Shown here in pieces: positions 12,224 to 22,131 of a stretch of DNA of 24,452 nt. How positions within the stretch are numbered: position 1 is the stretch's first letter; each line of letters opens with the position of its first letter. The DNA is from Podochytrium sp. JEL0797. Its lineage: Eukaryota; Chytridiomycota; Chytridiomycetes; Chytridiales; Chytriomycetaceae. The stretch is taken from positions 1 through 24,452 of the forward strand of contig JADGJG010000312.1 in the NCBI GenBank assembly GCA_027596195.1, written 5' to 3'. Position numbers and translations under genes: made by a program. The notes beneath the pieces were generated by a model that did not search any database, was not told where the DNA came from, and saw nothing but the letters and a program-made list of their open reading frames with translations.

Positions 12224-12229
12224 AATAAA
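12224..12229 (+). terminator. poly(A) signal of the hydrolase gene
   Basis: AATAAA lies 49 bases after the stop codon and 19 bases before the convergent receptor gene ends, so the two transcripts probably overlap at their 3' ends. Confidence 0.6.
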
Positions 12230-12247
12230 AAACTATCGCAATGCAGT

Positions 12248-13298
12248 TTACTTTTCCTCTTTTGTGATGAAAGAACCAACTTTTGCTCCTCCCCCTTTTC
12301 CGAACACATCCCTTCGGATTTCCGGAAAAAAGTACAAAATCAACGCTGGCGCCAAAAGCACATCCAACGTCACCATCACCCTCGCAAGCGATTGCCACAC
12401 AAACGAAGCTTGGTCCGACAAGTTCAGCTTCAACACTCTCACGGCAAGGTAAAACCCAAACTCTGGGATGTAAGTGACAAACAATCCTGACGCCATCAGA
12501 ATGCTGCTGATGAGAATTTCTCGTTGGATGCGTGTAGAGAAGGAGTCGATTTCGGGACTCGGGATCGAATTCGTAATGGCTTGGAGAATGATGGTTGAAC
12601 ACTTCCAATACGAACAGCAGTACAGCCACACAATCGCAATCGACATGCCGACGAACGTGAACAAGACGGTTAAGGACCAGATTGTATTGGCAGGCTCAAA
12701 AGCGGGCGAGATGGTGTCAAAGCTTGGCGTCGCGATGAAAATGGCGACAATGATTCCACTCGGAATCCCGATCGCTAGAAAGGCGGGTAAAAAGTATGAA
12801 GGACAGCCGTCGTCGGCAACATCGTGGACGATCAAGAATCTTTCTATAGCAAGGAGAAGGTTGACACCAAAGATGGAGACGACTTGAACTGAAGTGAATG
12901 TGGCTTGGAGCTGCCCCCCACCACCAAATTAGTCGACGCTTTTTGCGAAAGAAGGGGCGAACCTGGTAGAAACTTTCCGATGCATGAAACAGCCACACTG
13001 TGTACCTTATAATAGAAACCAAGCACCACATGAAGTACACCGCAAGAAACAAGAAAAGAATGCGCTCTGAACGCCTTCCAGCCAAATCGCGCAACTTGAA
13101 GAGCATTGTGCCATTGAGAACGAGCCCCACCACAAAGATGGGCATGTTCACAAAATAATAAATAGGGAAGTTGATGTCGTTCTCAATCGTGCGCGGCTCA
13201 TAGAGAAAGGCAGTGGTCAACATCGTGCTGACGGATTCGTTTTCGTTTTCTTTTCTGGAATGAGGAACCAATGAGTTTTTCCCAACTTTCTCCCTCAT
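12248..13298 (-). CDS. seven-transmembrane receptor, rhodopsin (class A)-like GPCR
   Basis: Exons 13298-12963 and 12910-12248 (minus) give 332 residues. The 52-nt intron has a GTTCGC donor, a CTAAT branch-like site and a GGCAG acceptor. Seven hydrophobic segments can be counted. TM1 carries an Asn (VVGLVLNGTMLFKL), TM3 ends in AIERFLIV at the usual E/DRY place, and TM7 reads LLAPALILYFF in place of NPxxY. The C-terminus is short, basic and hydrophilic, as in a receptor tail. This suggests a plasma-membrane sensor coupled to a G protein; the ligand is unknown. The start is uncertain: 13298 is the first in-frame ATG after a stop, 13223 is a second option, and a TTCCAG acceptor at 13255-13260 suggests that part of the N-terminus may come from an upstream exon. 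It converges with the hydrolase gene, with 72 bases between the stops. Confidence 0.8.
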
Positions 13299-13606
13299 TC
13301 AACAAAAACCAATTCCGTTCCTTGTGATGAAAACGAAATGAAAAATAACAGTACACATTTATCCTTTTCTTTCTCGCGACAAAAATGACCCATCAAATCG
13401 GGGCTCAAATACCGCGGCGGTCGTATCCGAAGCGCCATCAACACGGGCGAGAGCAACACACAGCACAACGGGTCACGGCAGAACGCGATCACCGTTTGTT
13501 TTCTCTCGGAAAGAATGAACCAAATCCACGAAAAGGGGTTTTTCCTCCGCCGCTCTGAACTCCCAGTATCTATTTCTTTTTTCAACTGGGTCAAATGGTG
13601 AGTCAC
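13299..13606 (-). other. coding-like frame, possible 5' exon of the receptor gene
   Basis: A minus-strand frame of about 100 codons reads like protein, including FCRDPLCCVLLSPVLMALRI, a basic then hydrophobic stretch. A GTATTT donor at 13412 joined to the acceptor at 13255 would place it in phase with the receptor (…RPPR then KENENES…), with an intron of 158 nt. It has no in-frame ATG start, and a second overlapping frame (from about 13622 down) is also coding-like. The joining is therefore a hypothesis. Confidence 0.3.
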
Positions 13607-14278
13607 TTTTTGCTTTTTTCATCGTTTGTTTTTGAAGAGGCGGGAGCACGGACGGAAGCCATCCACGGTGCAAGAGGGAGTGAAGAGAGGAGAGAGAGAA
13701 ATGTGGGTGCGGCAATTGAGGCCGACAGTAACGGCCCATGATGATCGAAATACATCAGCGGAGCTCTGCGACCTCACCCGAAGCCAGATCCTAGGAGTAT
13801 TTCTTGAGACGCATCAACGTAAAACAAGAGGTCATAGAGTAACCACCACCCGAAGGCAGCGGCCGTATCTGCTCCGTTAGCTTTTTAGCGCTCGACTTCG
13901 ATAAAAGAAAAAAGAAGCGGAACGGGCGCCAATTTATACGATTCGCTGCCCGAAAAAATGCCCGAGGACAAAGGCCCGAACTGCGCTCCTTTGTCTGACC
14001 CGTGGGGTCCACGGATCCATTGGCGGTGGCTGCTGGTCCTCTAGCATGGCCGTCTGGCGGATGAATGACTCGTCCCGCAGAGAATACGGGCGTCGTATCA
14101 GATCACCCACTGGAAGCCAGTCGGATGAATCAGCTGCCAAACCGGGGATGCATTCAGAGTGTACGAATAAAACCTGCTATATGAGATATAAACATGGTAA
14201 AGGAGTTTTGCCTCGTGTGTTGTGAATCCCTTCGAAAACACTCCCAAAAAAAGCCACGTTTTGGGGAACCGAACGCCA
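13607..14278. other. intergenic region between receptor and metaxin genes
   Basis: About 670 bases between divergently transcribed genes. Several short frames are open on both strands, including a minus-strand one around 13934-14140 with a protein-like composition, but none has a recognisable domain, consistent splice signals or a good start. The region must contain the promoter and 5' UTR of the metaxin gene and probably that of the receptor. Confidence 0.4.
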
Positions 14279-15915
14279 ATGAGCCCACCGCCTTTCGAAC
14301 TCTTCTCATGGGGCCCTGCGTGGGGCCTTTCGTCTTTCGACCCGTTCTGCATGTCGATCCAGGTGTGTTGGCTTTGTGCTGCCTGTAACTCCTTCTCACC
14401 GCATTCCCCCAGTGTTACCTGTCGCTCTCGTGTGTCAACTGGATCTCCACAAAGTCGTCCAACCCAGGCATCTCTCCTTCTGGTAAATGATCGTGTTCCG
14501 CTGTGTGGCTGGGTTGCATGGGGGACCGACGAAGTGTGGTCAATTCCGCCGGAAAACTGGAAGAACCCCCCGACCTACCAATCAAACTGGACGAACCGCT
14601 GCATTAGATCCATACGAATTGCGAATGTCACAGAGACGTATCAGCATGTCATCTGATCGCCACTTTATTCGAACTTGCAGGCGAGCTGCCACTGTTGCGT
14701 GACAGCACGATCCCCGTTGCAGGAACGGCGAATATCATCCGCCATCTCAAGAGAAAGGTGATTGCTCAAACGGGTTGCGGCTCAGTACTTATCACTTGGA
14801 CTAGGGATACGATTTGGACGCCAACCTCACCCCCCTCCAAATCGCGCGATCCTCCAGGTACCACATCCCCTTGCGTGAATGCCCCTCGAATACAAACTGG
14901 ATTAATTCTTGCGATCACACAGCTACATCACGTTGATCGAGACCAAGCTGTACGAGGCGAGACTCCACACGCTATTCATGGACGCGAAAAACTACAGCGA
15001 GGATACGCTGCGGGTTTATTCCAAGCAGCTCGATTTCATGAGAAGATTCTATTTCCCGGAGATTCTCAAGAAGAGGGTTGTGGGGCGCCTGGCTGGTTAT
15101 CGGTAACATTCAACGTTGATTGTTTTCGGTTCCGTTCATCTCACTCACATTCCACTCCACAGCATGATGCTGGACGACAACCAGGAACTTGTCAACGAAG
15201 TTTACTTGAACGCAAAAGATGTTTTCCAAGCGCTCAGCTCGAAACTCGGCGATCAGCTCTTTTTCTTTGGCGAAAAGTAACCCCCCCTCCTCCGTTCGAC
15301 ACTTTCCACTTCAGAATACTAATCGCACTGATTTTAAACAGACCCACAACCTTGGACGCCATCGCCTACGCCCACCTCACCCTCTTTGCCCTCCCCATCC
15401 TCTCAAACCCCAAACTCAACGCCATCTTGACCTTCCACTTCCCCAACCTCACCGCCTACATCACACGCATGCAAAACACTATGACCCTCTATCCACCACC
15501 AACCCCGTCCCCGTCTCCACCCCCTCTCCACATTGTCTCGTTCCTCACGAACCCCACCGCGAGCTTCGCGGCTCTCTACGCAGCCACCAAAATCCGCCTC
15601 ACAGCCCTCACAACCACCCCTGAACCCGTGTCATCGGGCGACCCCGAAGCCGACCAAGCGGAGCTGCGGAAACGCGAGGCAAGGGTTGATGCGTTTTACA
15701 AGTGGAGTTCCGTGATTGGAGCTGTTGCGTTCTTTGTGGGGTATGTGATTGCGAATGGGATTGTTCAGATTGATTTTGGGGAGGAGGAGGCAAACGAGGC
15801 GGAGGTTGTCGATGGGAGGAAGGAGGACGAGGAAGGGGATGGGTTTGATGGCACTGCGTCTGTGTACGTGGACGAGGATGGAAATGTGTATTCCGATGAA
15901 GATGAAGAGGAGTGA
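14279..15915 (+). CDS. metaxin-1/Sam37-like mitochondrial outer-membrane import protein
   Basis: Exons 14279-14362, 14413-14482, 14681-14757, 14805-14857, 14923-15102, 15163-15276 and 15342-15915 encode 383 residues, with all phases consistent. The N-terminus follows the metaxin pattern: a WGPAWGLSSFDP motif, then CYLSLS, then GELPLLRD followed by AGTANIIRHLK. A glutathione-transferase-like helical domain follows, ending with the family signature PTTLDAIAYAHL. A single transmembrane helix lies near residues 315-336. It is followed by 47 residues very rich in Asp and Glu. Metaxins are parts of the SAM complex that inserts beta-barrel proteins into the mitochondrial outer membrane, with the GST-like domains in the cytosol. 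By that topology the acidic tail would face the intermembrane space. The 198-nt second intron is longer than its neighbours. The start ATG sits right where metaxins begin. Confidence 0.9.
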
Positions 15916-16000
15916 AGGCAGAATTGCTCTCGATTTTTTTCACTTTTTTGCGAAACCAAAAAAAGAACGCGTTTTCTGAATTCTTCTCTCATCATCAAAC

Positions 16001-16006
16001 TTTATT
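16001..16006 (-). terminator. poly(A) signal of exportin-4 gene
   Basis: TTTATT on the plus strand reads AATAAA on the minus strand, 54 bases beyond the XPO4 stop codon. The metaxin stop is at 15915, so the two convergent genes share a 144-base spacer. Confidence 0.55.
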
Positions 16007-16059
16007 GCCTTTAATCACGCCTCATGTCATGCACAACAACAAACTCTCTTTGAAACTCA

Positions 16060-19000
16060 TCATCGAATCCTCAAAAACCCTCTCACATTCATCAAAAACT
16101 TGACCAACCCCTCCGAATACACTCTATACTCTCTAAACCCCAACGACCCATCTCCACCACCCCCACCCCCCCCAACACAAACCCCCTCCATACACCCCAA
16201 CCACACAGAAAAACCCCCCACCAAACCCACCCACCCCACCACCCACGGCAGCCGATCCAGCACCTGTGTCGCGAGACGAATGTACACGTCGCGACGGAGC
16301 ACCACGAGCATGTAGAGCGTTTCTCCAACGCTTTCAATGAGGTCCGGGTCGAATTCTTTGAACAGCATGTAATCGAGGATATGTTGCAGTGTCGCATCGA
16401 TGCTTGGGTATAACGCCATCGTGTCCGTGGTATCCCCTGTCGCGGGAATCAACACCCCATAAACCAAAAAAAACAGCAAAACAAACCATTCCGCAACTCC
16501 GTCACACAAAACCGCACGACCCCCGTAATCGCTTCAAACGACAATTTTTGCACTTCAAACACAGAACTCTCGGTCGTACCGAACTGCAACACGCTGAGAA
16601 TGTTTTCCAACACTTCTGTGTCGAGCTCGAGAAGTTTGGACGGGAAGTGGCGTACCACGTTGCACACGAGTTCAAGAGACTTTTGAGACAGCGTGGGATA
16701 CTGAATTCGCACGGACAATGAAACAAGTCAGCCACGAAAGCACGACCCTCCCACAACAAAAAAACCGCACCTTGAGCATTTCAGCCGTAATCAACGGCAA
16801 CACCATATTCACGCCATAAAACACGACATCATACCGATCCTCGTCTTTGCTCTCGACGAGAATCAGATTCGACAAGGTTTCCAACACAATCGTCAAATCG
16901 TTGAACCGGTCTTCCTCGTCATACGACGAACTCGATTTGACACCTGCCCAAACACTATTAGGACAAAACGCCCACACCCGCATGGCCCTCATGGCCCTCC
17001 ACGCATCCGTTATGATATAAATGCCTCACCAATATTGCTGTTCGAATAAATTTTGAGCACAGACGTGTACGAGGTATAAAACGCTCTGCGCTCCTCTAAA
17101 TTCGCTTCATGCAACGACTAAAAACAAAGTCAGTCCACAAAACTCAACAAAAAAAACGAGCGAAGAGAGAACAACTCACAAGCATCTTGGCAATTTCCCC
17201 AAATACGCGCAAAACGTACAAATTCACCTCTGAGATATTGCGGTACACCTGAAACAGCCTGCCAAACGTATCGAGGTACCCAATCATGCACTGGAAAATC
17301 GTGGCCGCCGTGTTGTAATCAGCCGCGAGACAGAGTCCTTCATACATCTGTTCACCGAAAAATAATAAAATCAGTCCCAGCACCCCCTCCGCACCCCCCA
17401 ATCACTCCTCTCAGCTCACCTCCAACGTATTCACAACCTCATTCTTAACACCCTGCGTCTGAAACACCCTTGCAAAATCCGGTCGCTGCGTGACCGCAAA
17501 CAACCGCGTCTTCAACATGCCCGTCAATTCGTGAAAGTACCCGGCCTCGAGCTCCGGGTTAGACCCCTGCGTCGAAATGGTGGCGAGCACGCGGATCATT
17601 GGACTGTGCGTTGAGGTCGGCATGTCTTGGATACGCGAGACAAAGAAATTCACGAGGGATTGGAATTGGGCTAGATTGCAGCAAGGGGAAAAGGAATGAG
17701 TCTTCAATCAACAAAGCGAGGGGAATTTTTACCAGATTGAATCATGCGATCCCTTGCAACTCCACGCACCGCAAAACTCTGCAACAACTCGATAATCGCA
17801 CCCAACACGGCCTCCTCACTCTCCCAGACCACAAAATTCTGCTGCGCGCTGAGGATCATAAAGTCAAACAACTGTGGGCCGCCTCCCGCTGCGGAATACG
17901 CCTGTGCGAGGGATTTGCTGGGGGAAAAAATGCAGGGGGTGGTTAGCGTCAACAGTTGAAGGGCCGAATTACAGGATAAAAACGCAGGATGCACCTCATT
18001 TTCGGATAATCCGACGGGTTGATGAACAAATACGTGCGCGACCATCGTTTCAAAAACAAAAACAAGGTCTCGATAATCAAAGGACTGCAAACCCCCATCT
18101 ATAATAGCAGTGTCAGATCCCATGAGCTCAAAAACAAACTCGAAATAACACTCAACAGCAGTAGATCCAGACTGCACATTGGAGAACACGCTCAATATCT
18201 GGAAAATTATACTCGACACAGACACCACCAGGTCCGACTCCATTGAAGTGGACGCGCTCTACACCCAACACGAAGATCAGCGAATTAATCGGTGTATTTC
18301 TCGAAAAATATAAGATCACTCACCGAAGATTCCATCAACGCTTCCGGAACCATCGGCACCTCTCCCTCTCCAGAATCCGCCAACACATGCTCACAAATCA
18401 AAATCAGCCAATGCACCCTCTCCAACAATACATTTCTCGAGCGTTCTAATTGAAAAAAACAGTGTTAACCCCACAAAAAAACACTGCCAAAACCACTCAC
18501 CATCCACATACACAAACCCACTCACCCTCCCCGCCTCCTCCCCAATCAACCCCCTCAACAACCCCAAACACCCACCCACATCCCACCGCGCAATCACCGT
18601 CAAATGGTCCAACTGGTCCGCATACGCAACTTCATCGTCCATCCCATAATCGTCGTCATCCGAATCGTCGTTGACAACCTGAGTTGTCGCGAGGGCAAGC
18701 CGCATTTCGAGGTGGGAGGTGAAGATGGGGAGGGAGAGGGATTTGAGGAGGTGTGCGAGGGTTTGGGTGAAGGAATCGTTCGGGGTAGTGGAGAGTTGAA
18801 TCAACGTGTTGCTTTGATCGACTAAAAAGAACAGAAAACGTGGTAAGTGCAAGCTCAGCTCGTACAGAGGGAGTTAATAAGAGACATACTAAAACTCGAC
18901 CACATCTCCAACAAGACATCCGTCGCCACCATCCCCGCCGCATCCTCTCCTTCTCCCGTAACCCCAACAGCCGCCTTCATACACTCGATGCAAAACAACG

Positions 19001-20647
19001 TGTAATGCACGACGGTCGTCATGAAGGAGAAAAAGGGCGCAACAGACCGCATCGCACCGACCCCATGCGTGGCCAACACGCGTTTGATGATGTCCGCAAG
19101 GGCAATCAACTCATCGCCAGAGTCGTTGCTCACAAGGATTGTGTCGGAGGGGTTCGTTTGGGTTCGGAAGCTGTTTAGGGCGTTTTTGAACAAACGGTCA
19201 AGAAGAGTCGTTTTCGGACACACAAAATCACCCGAACAAAAACAAACAAATGGACAATACCTCGAAACCACACCCTCCAACAACTCCAAAAAGTACGTCA
19301 CAAACCCGGCCTCCGTCTCCGCATCCGGAAACACGGGTCCATTCACAGCCGCAAGGTGCGTGATCAATTTGGCCGTGTTTCCAGACACATCGTGAGGAAG
19401 CAGAAGGGTGTGAATCTTGAACACGGTTTCCACCACTTCGGGACGAATCATGGCAGCGGTCCAGGAGGCCGGGAACCGACCCGTGCCTTCCATCGTATCC
19501 AGAGCGTCGAGTTTTTCAAACGATCCGGCCATCACGTTTCCAACTAAAGCAAAAAGGAAGGGCTCAGTCGTGTCTCTCTGGTAACCGTAAAAAATAATAA
19601 ATCCAAAAGAAAAGGGGGGAAAACTCACGCGACACAAACTCCCATTTCAAAATCTTGACCGCAATCGCCACACAACGCTTCGCACACATCAACTCCCCTT
19701 TTTGGTTCAAGAGCTGCGGGTGCGTCGTGTATTCGTGCAGCGATTCCATTACCATATGGAACAAGCGGGGCAACTCGGATTCCTGGAAACGGAGGTGTGA
19801 GGTTCCACCCTGACCGCGACTTTCGACACAATAAACGCAGCAAATTACCTCAAAGGAGCTACGGCAAGAGCTGTGAAAATCCCAGGGAAGTCCAAACGCA
19901 CTTGCATCGGACGAAAACTCGCCCAGACATTGATCCAGGATATTCAACGCAATGTGTTTCTAAACGAATCGCAACTTCAGCAGCCTACAGAAATCATCAG
20001 AGAAGCAAGAGCAACAACTCACGTTGGCCAAATCCCCACTCCGTCGCAACGCCTCAAGGTTCACGAAATACTGCTTACGGTCGTCGCTGATGGACTCGTC
20101 GAGCCAGCACCGCTTCACGAGAACCACAATCGTGTGAGCGAGTTTCTTGATCGTGGCACTGTTCATTTCGAGGTTTTGTCTGGGTTCCGCGAGAGTGAGC
20201 AAACACACAAGCTATAACAAGCTCAGCACTCAACTCGCCATCCTCTCGACTCCGCGACAACATGTACTCCATCAAATACCCCCGCAGGACCACCAGGTCA
20301 GCTACATTGAAGGACGTGAAATGGCGGATCACAACCTCCTTGACGACATTCGCAATGTGGAACTGAACAGTCGGGTTCGAAGTGCAGTTGTCTGGAATTC
20401 ACACTAAGCCATCTTGTGTTGAGAGAGAGAGGGAGGTGGGCTAGTTACCCAGAATGTACATGCACGTCTGGATGGCATTGGGTGTGTCCTTGAGCTCTTC
20501 CAAAATCACCGTGGCTTGTTTGTACGCTTCCTTGGCCTGCAGTGGGTCACCAGGGGGTGTGAGAAGAGGTCCATAGATGCAATTAATCTTTCTTACCGTT
20601 GGGTTTCCGAGTGCCAGGCACGCGGTGAGGACGGTTTGCGGGTCCAT
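16060..20647 (-). CDS. XPO4: exportin-4 (importin-beta family nuclear transport receptor)
   Basis: Nineteen exons (minus): 20647-20597, 20536-20449, 20391-20235, 20179-20023, 19959-19849, 19782-19629, 19543-19261, 19170-18890, 18821-18501, 18445-18324, 18258-17984, 17917-17733, 17670-17420, 17347-17180, 17117-17030, 16943-16771, 16700-16487, 16436-16247, 16132-16060. They sum to 1113 residues, close to human XPO4 (about 1150). Helical HEAT-like repeats run throughout. Segments matching XPO4 in order are VVLVKRCWLDES, NGPVFPDAETE (near 308), an acidic loop with DDEVAYADQLDHL, VHWLILICEHVLAD (near 545), VKNEVVNTLE, VLKIYSNSNIG, VVFYGVNMVLPL (near 937) and a C-terminal LVKFLMNVRGFL. In animals XPO4 carries eIF5A and Smad3 out of the nucleus with RanGTP and also imports Sox factors. 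Four introns (20537-20596, 19171-19260, 17918-17983, 16133-16246) are in frame and stop-free, and I removed them because the family alignment needs it. Confidence 0.93.
16133..16246 (-). other. G-rich last intron of XPO4 with G-quadruplex motifs
   Basis: The plus strand here is almost pure A/C with few G, so the transcript is G-rich. Next to the GTGGGT donor the sense strand reads GGGTGGTGGGGTGGGTGGG, a canonical four-run quadruplex motif. Near the acceptor a second set contains runs of 8, 5, 3 and 4 G. The intron is 114 nt, in frame and free of stops, so retention would insert 38 Gly/Val/Trp-rich residues near the C-terminus. Confidence 0.7.
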
Positions 20648-20699
20648 TTTGGGGCAGGCAAGGGAGCGAAGCGAAGAAAAAAAAACAATCTCCTCTCCA
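20648..20699. promoter_or_regulatory. 52-bp spacer between divergent start codons (XPO4 / SIW14)
   Basis: The XPO4 ATG (minus, 20647) and the proposed SIW14 ATG (plus, 20700) are separated by only 52 bases, which contain a purine-rich stretch with nine consecutive A. The spacer must hold both 5' UTRs, or the transcripts must overlap at their 5' ends. Confidence 0.5.
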
Positions 20700-22056
20700 A
20701 TGCCCAACCAGGTGCGAAGTCCTCTTGGTCCCAACCTCGCTTCTAAGCCCTTCTTGTAGGAGGAAGAAGAAATCGTATATCCCATGGAGAACTTCAGCCT
20801 TGTTGTAAAAGGTGCCCGTTCGACCATCTATCGCAAAACACCGCCTGCCAAACCAACCACCCATCCAACACCACAGGCGTCTACCGCTCAGCATTCCCCA
20901 AGAAAAAGAACTTTTCGTTCCTCAAACGCCTGAAGCTCAAGTCCATCCTGTGAGTTTGGGATGTTTCCGATATCTTTGCACCCTGACCACCATTCGCGAA
21001 AGGACCCTGATTCTCGAAGACTATCCCGACCAGAACCAGAAATTCCTCGACGAGAATGGCACCCGTTTGTTTCAATTCGGCGTGGCGGGTGAGAGTGAAT
21101 GGGTTTTTGCTTTCGCCCACGAAACTCAAACTCGGTTTCGCCGCCATTGAACTCAGGAAATAAGGATCTGATGGACTTGCCTGAAGAAATCATTTGCGAA
21201 GCACTCAGTGTGATTTTGGACCAGCGGAATCACCCCTGTGAGTCGAAAACTGTGTTTTGCGTTCTGATCGCCGCATTGACACTACTCCTCCTTCTCCTCC
21301 TCATTCAGTATTGATCCACTGCAACAAGGGAAAGGTAATCACACAGCCACCTCAAGAATCCCACACCCTGTATCAACGCGAGAAAGATTTTTGACTCCCC
21401 AATCTCGAAACCAACACAATCTCCCTCTCAACAGCACCGCACGGGTTGCCTCGTGGGATGCATCCGCAAAATCCAGCATTGGTCCTTCACGTCGATTTTC
21501 GAAGAATACCGCCGATTCAGTCACCCGAAATCGCGAACGATGGATCAGCAATTCATTGAGCTGTTTGAACTGAGGAATGTTGTTGCCGATCCAAAGTATT
21601 TGCCTGACTGGCCAGAGGTGAATAATTGTGGATACCGAGTTGAGAGAGTGGGGAGATGACTGTGGATTCGATGTGGTCCTGTGGGTCGAGGAATCGCGTC
21701 GAATCGGAGACTGGAACCTTTTGCCAGCGCAAAGTGAAATCGTATTCGTATTCGTGGATCTCTACAGCATGTCCCACTGCCGGGTGGAAGAACGAGGAAT
21801 ACCTATTAATTTTAATTTCTCATTCCAGGTGCAATGGAAAGAAGGCATGATTGCAACGATGCTCGTGGATGGCGGTCTCCAAGGTCTTGAAGCTGTGATG
21901 CCTCGCAAATCTTCACCCAGTGTAGTGTCTCTGGGCGATGACGACGCGGTGGAGGATGAGCAGCAGGTGTTGCAGGAGATTGAAGAGCATTATGACGATG
22001 TGCATGTGTTTGTGACACAGCTACAGCGGATGTATTTGGCGGATTGTGAAAAATGA
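20700..22056 (+). CDS. SIW14: Siw14-like atypical dual-specificity phosphatase (PFA-DSP)
   Basis: Exons 20700-20711, 20760-20811, 20877-20949, 21003-21088, 21157-21237, 21309-21334, 21435-21617 and 21829-22056 encode 246 residues. The family hallmarks appear in order: YPMENFSLVVKGVYRSAFP, LKRLKLKSIL, EDYPDQN, the catalytic loop HCNKGKHRTG (Cys106, Arg112) and GCIRK followed by FEEYRRF. In yeast Siw14 cleaves the beta-phosphate of 5-PP inositol pyrophosphates and affects stress and cell-cycle signalling. The first exon is a proposed 12-nt MPNQ exon. It supplies an ATG in phase with the conserved segment before the next ATG (20785), but it is the least certain part. About 90 residues follow the phosphatase domain and end in an acidic, probably coiled stretch. 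The last intron is 211 nt. Confidence 0.9.
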
Positions 22057-22131
22057 AAACGAATCAAATTTTTATATACATACACATTTTCTGATTTTCT
22101 TCTTTTTCGCCAAAAGTTGATCAAACTCGAA
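22057..22131 (+). promoter_or_regulatory. short spacer holding the ADE2 promoter
   Basis: Only 75 bases separate the SIW14 stop from the ADE2 ATG in the same direction. They include a TATA-like TTTTTATATACATACACA at about 22070-22087 and a T/C-rich run before the ATG. No AATAAA for SIW14 is seen, so its 3' end and the ADE2 promoter may overlap. Confidence 0.45.

Noticed and set aside
13607..14278. Possible mobile-element or tRNA remnant in the receptor-metaxin spacer
   Set aside because: No terminal repeats, transposase or reverse-transcriptase motifs, or tRNA-like arms with a proper T-loop were found.
21628..21828. Stop-free stretch within the last SIW14 intron, in frame with the last exon
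   Set aside because: It is out of frame with the upstream exon, which meets a stop just after 21617, and it has no ATG start. It may be chance openness of a 211-nt intron.
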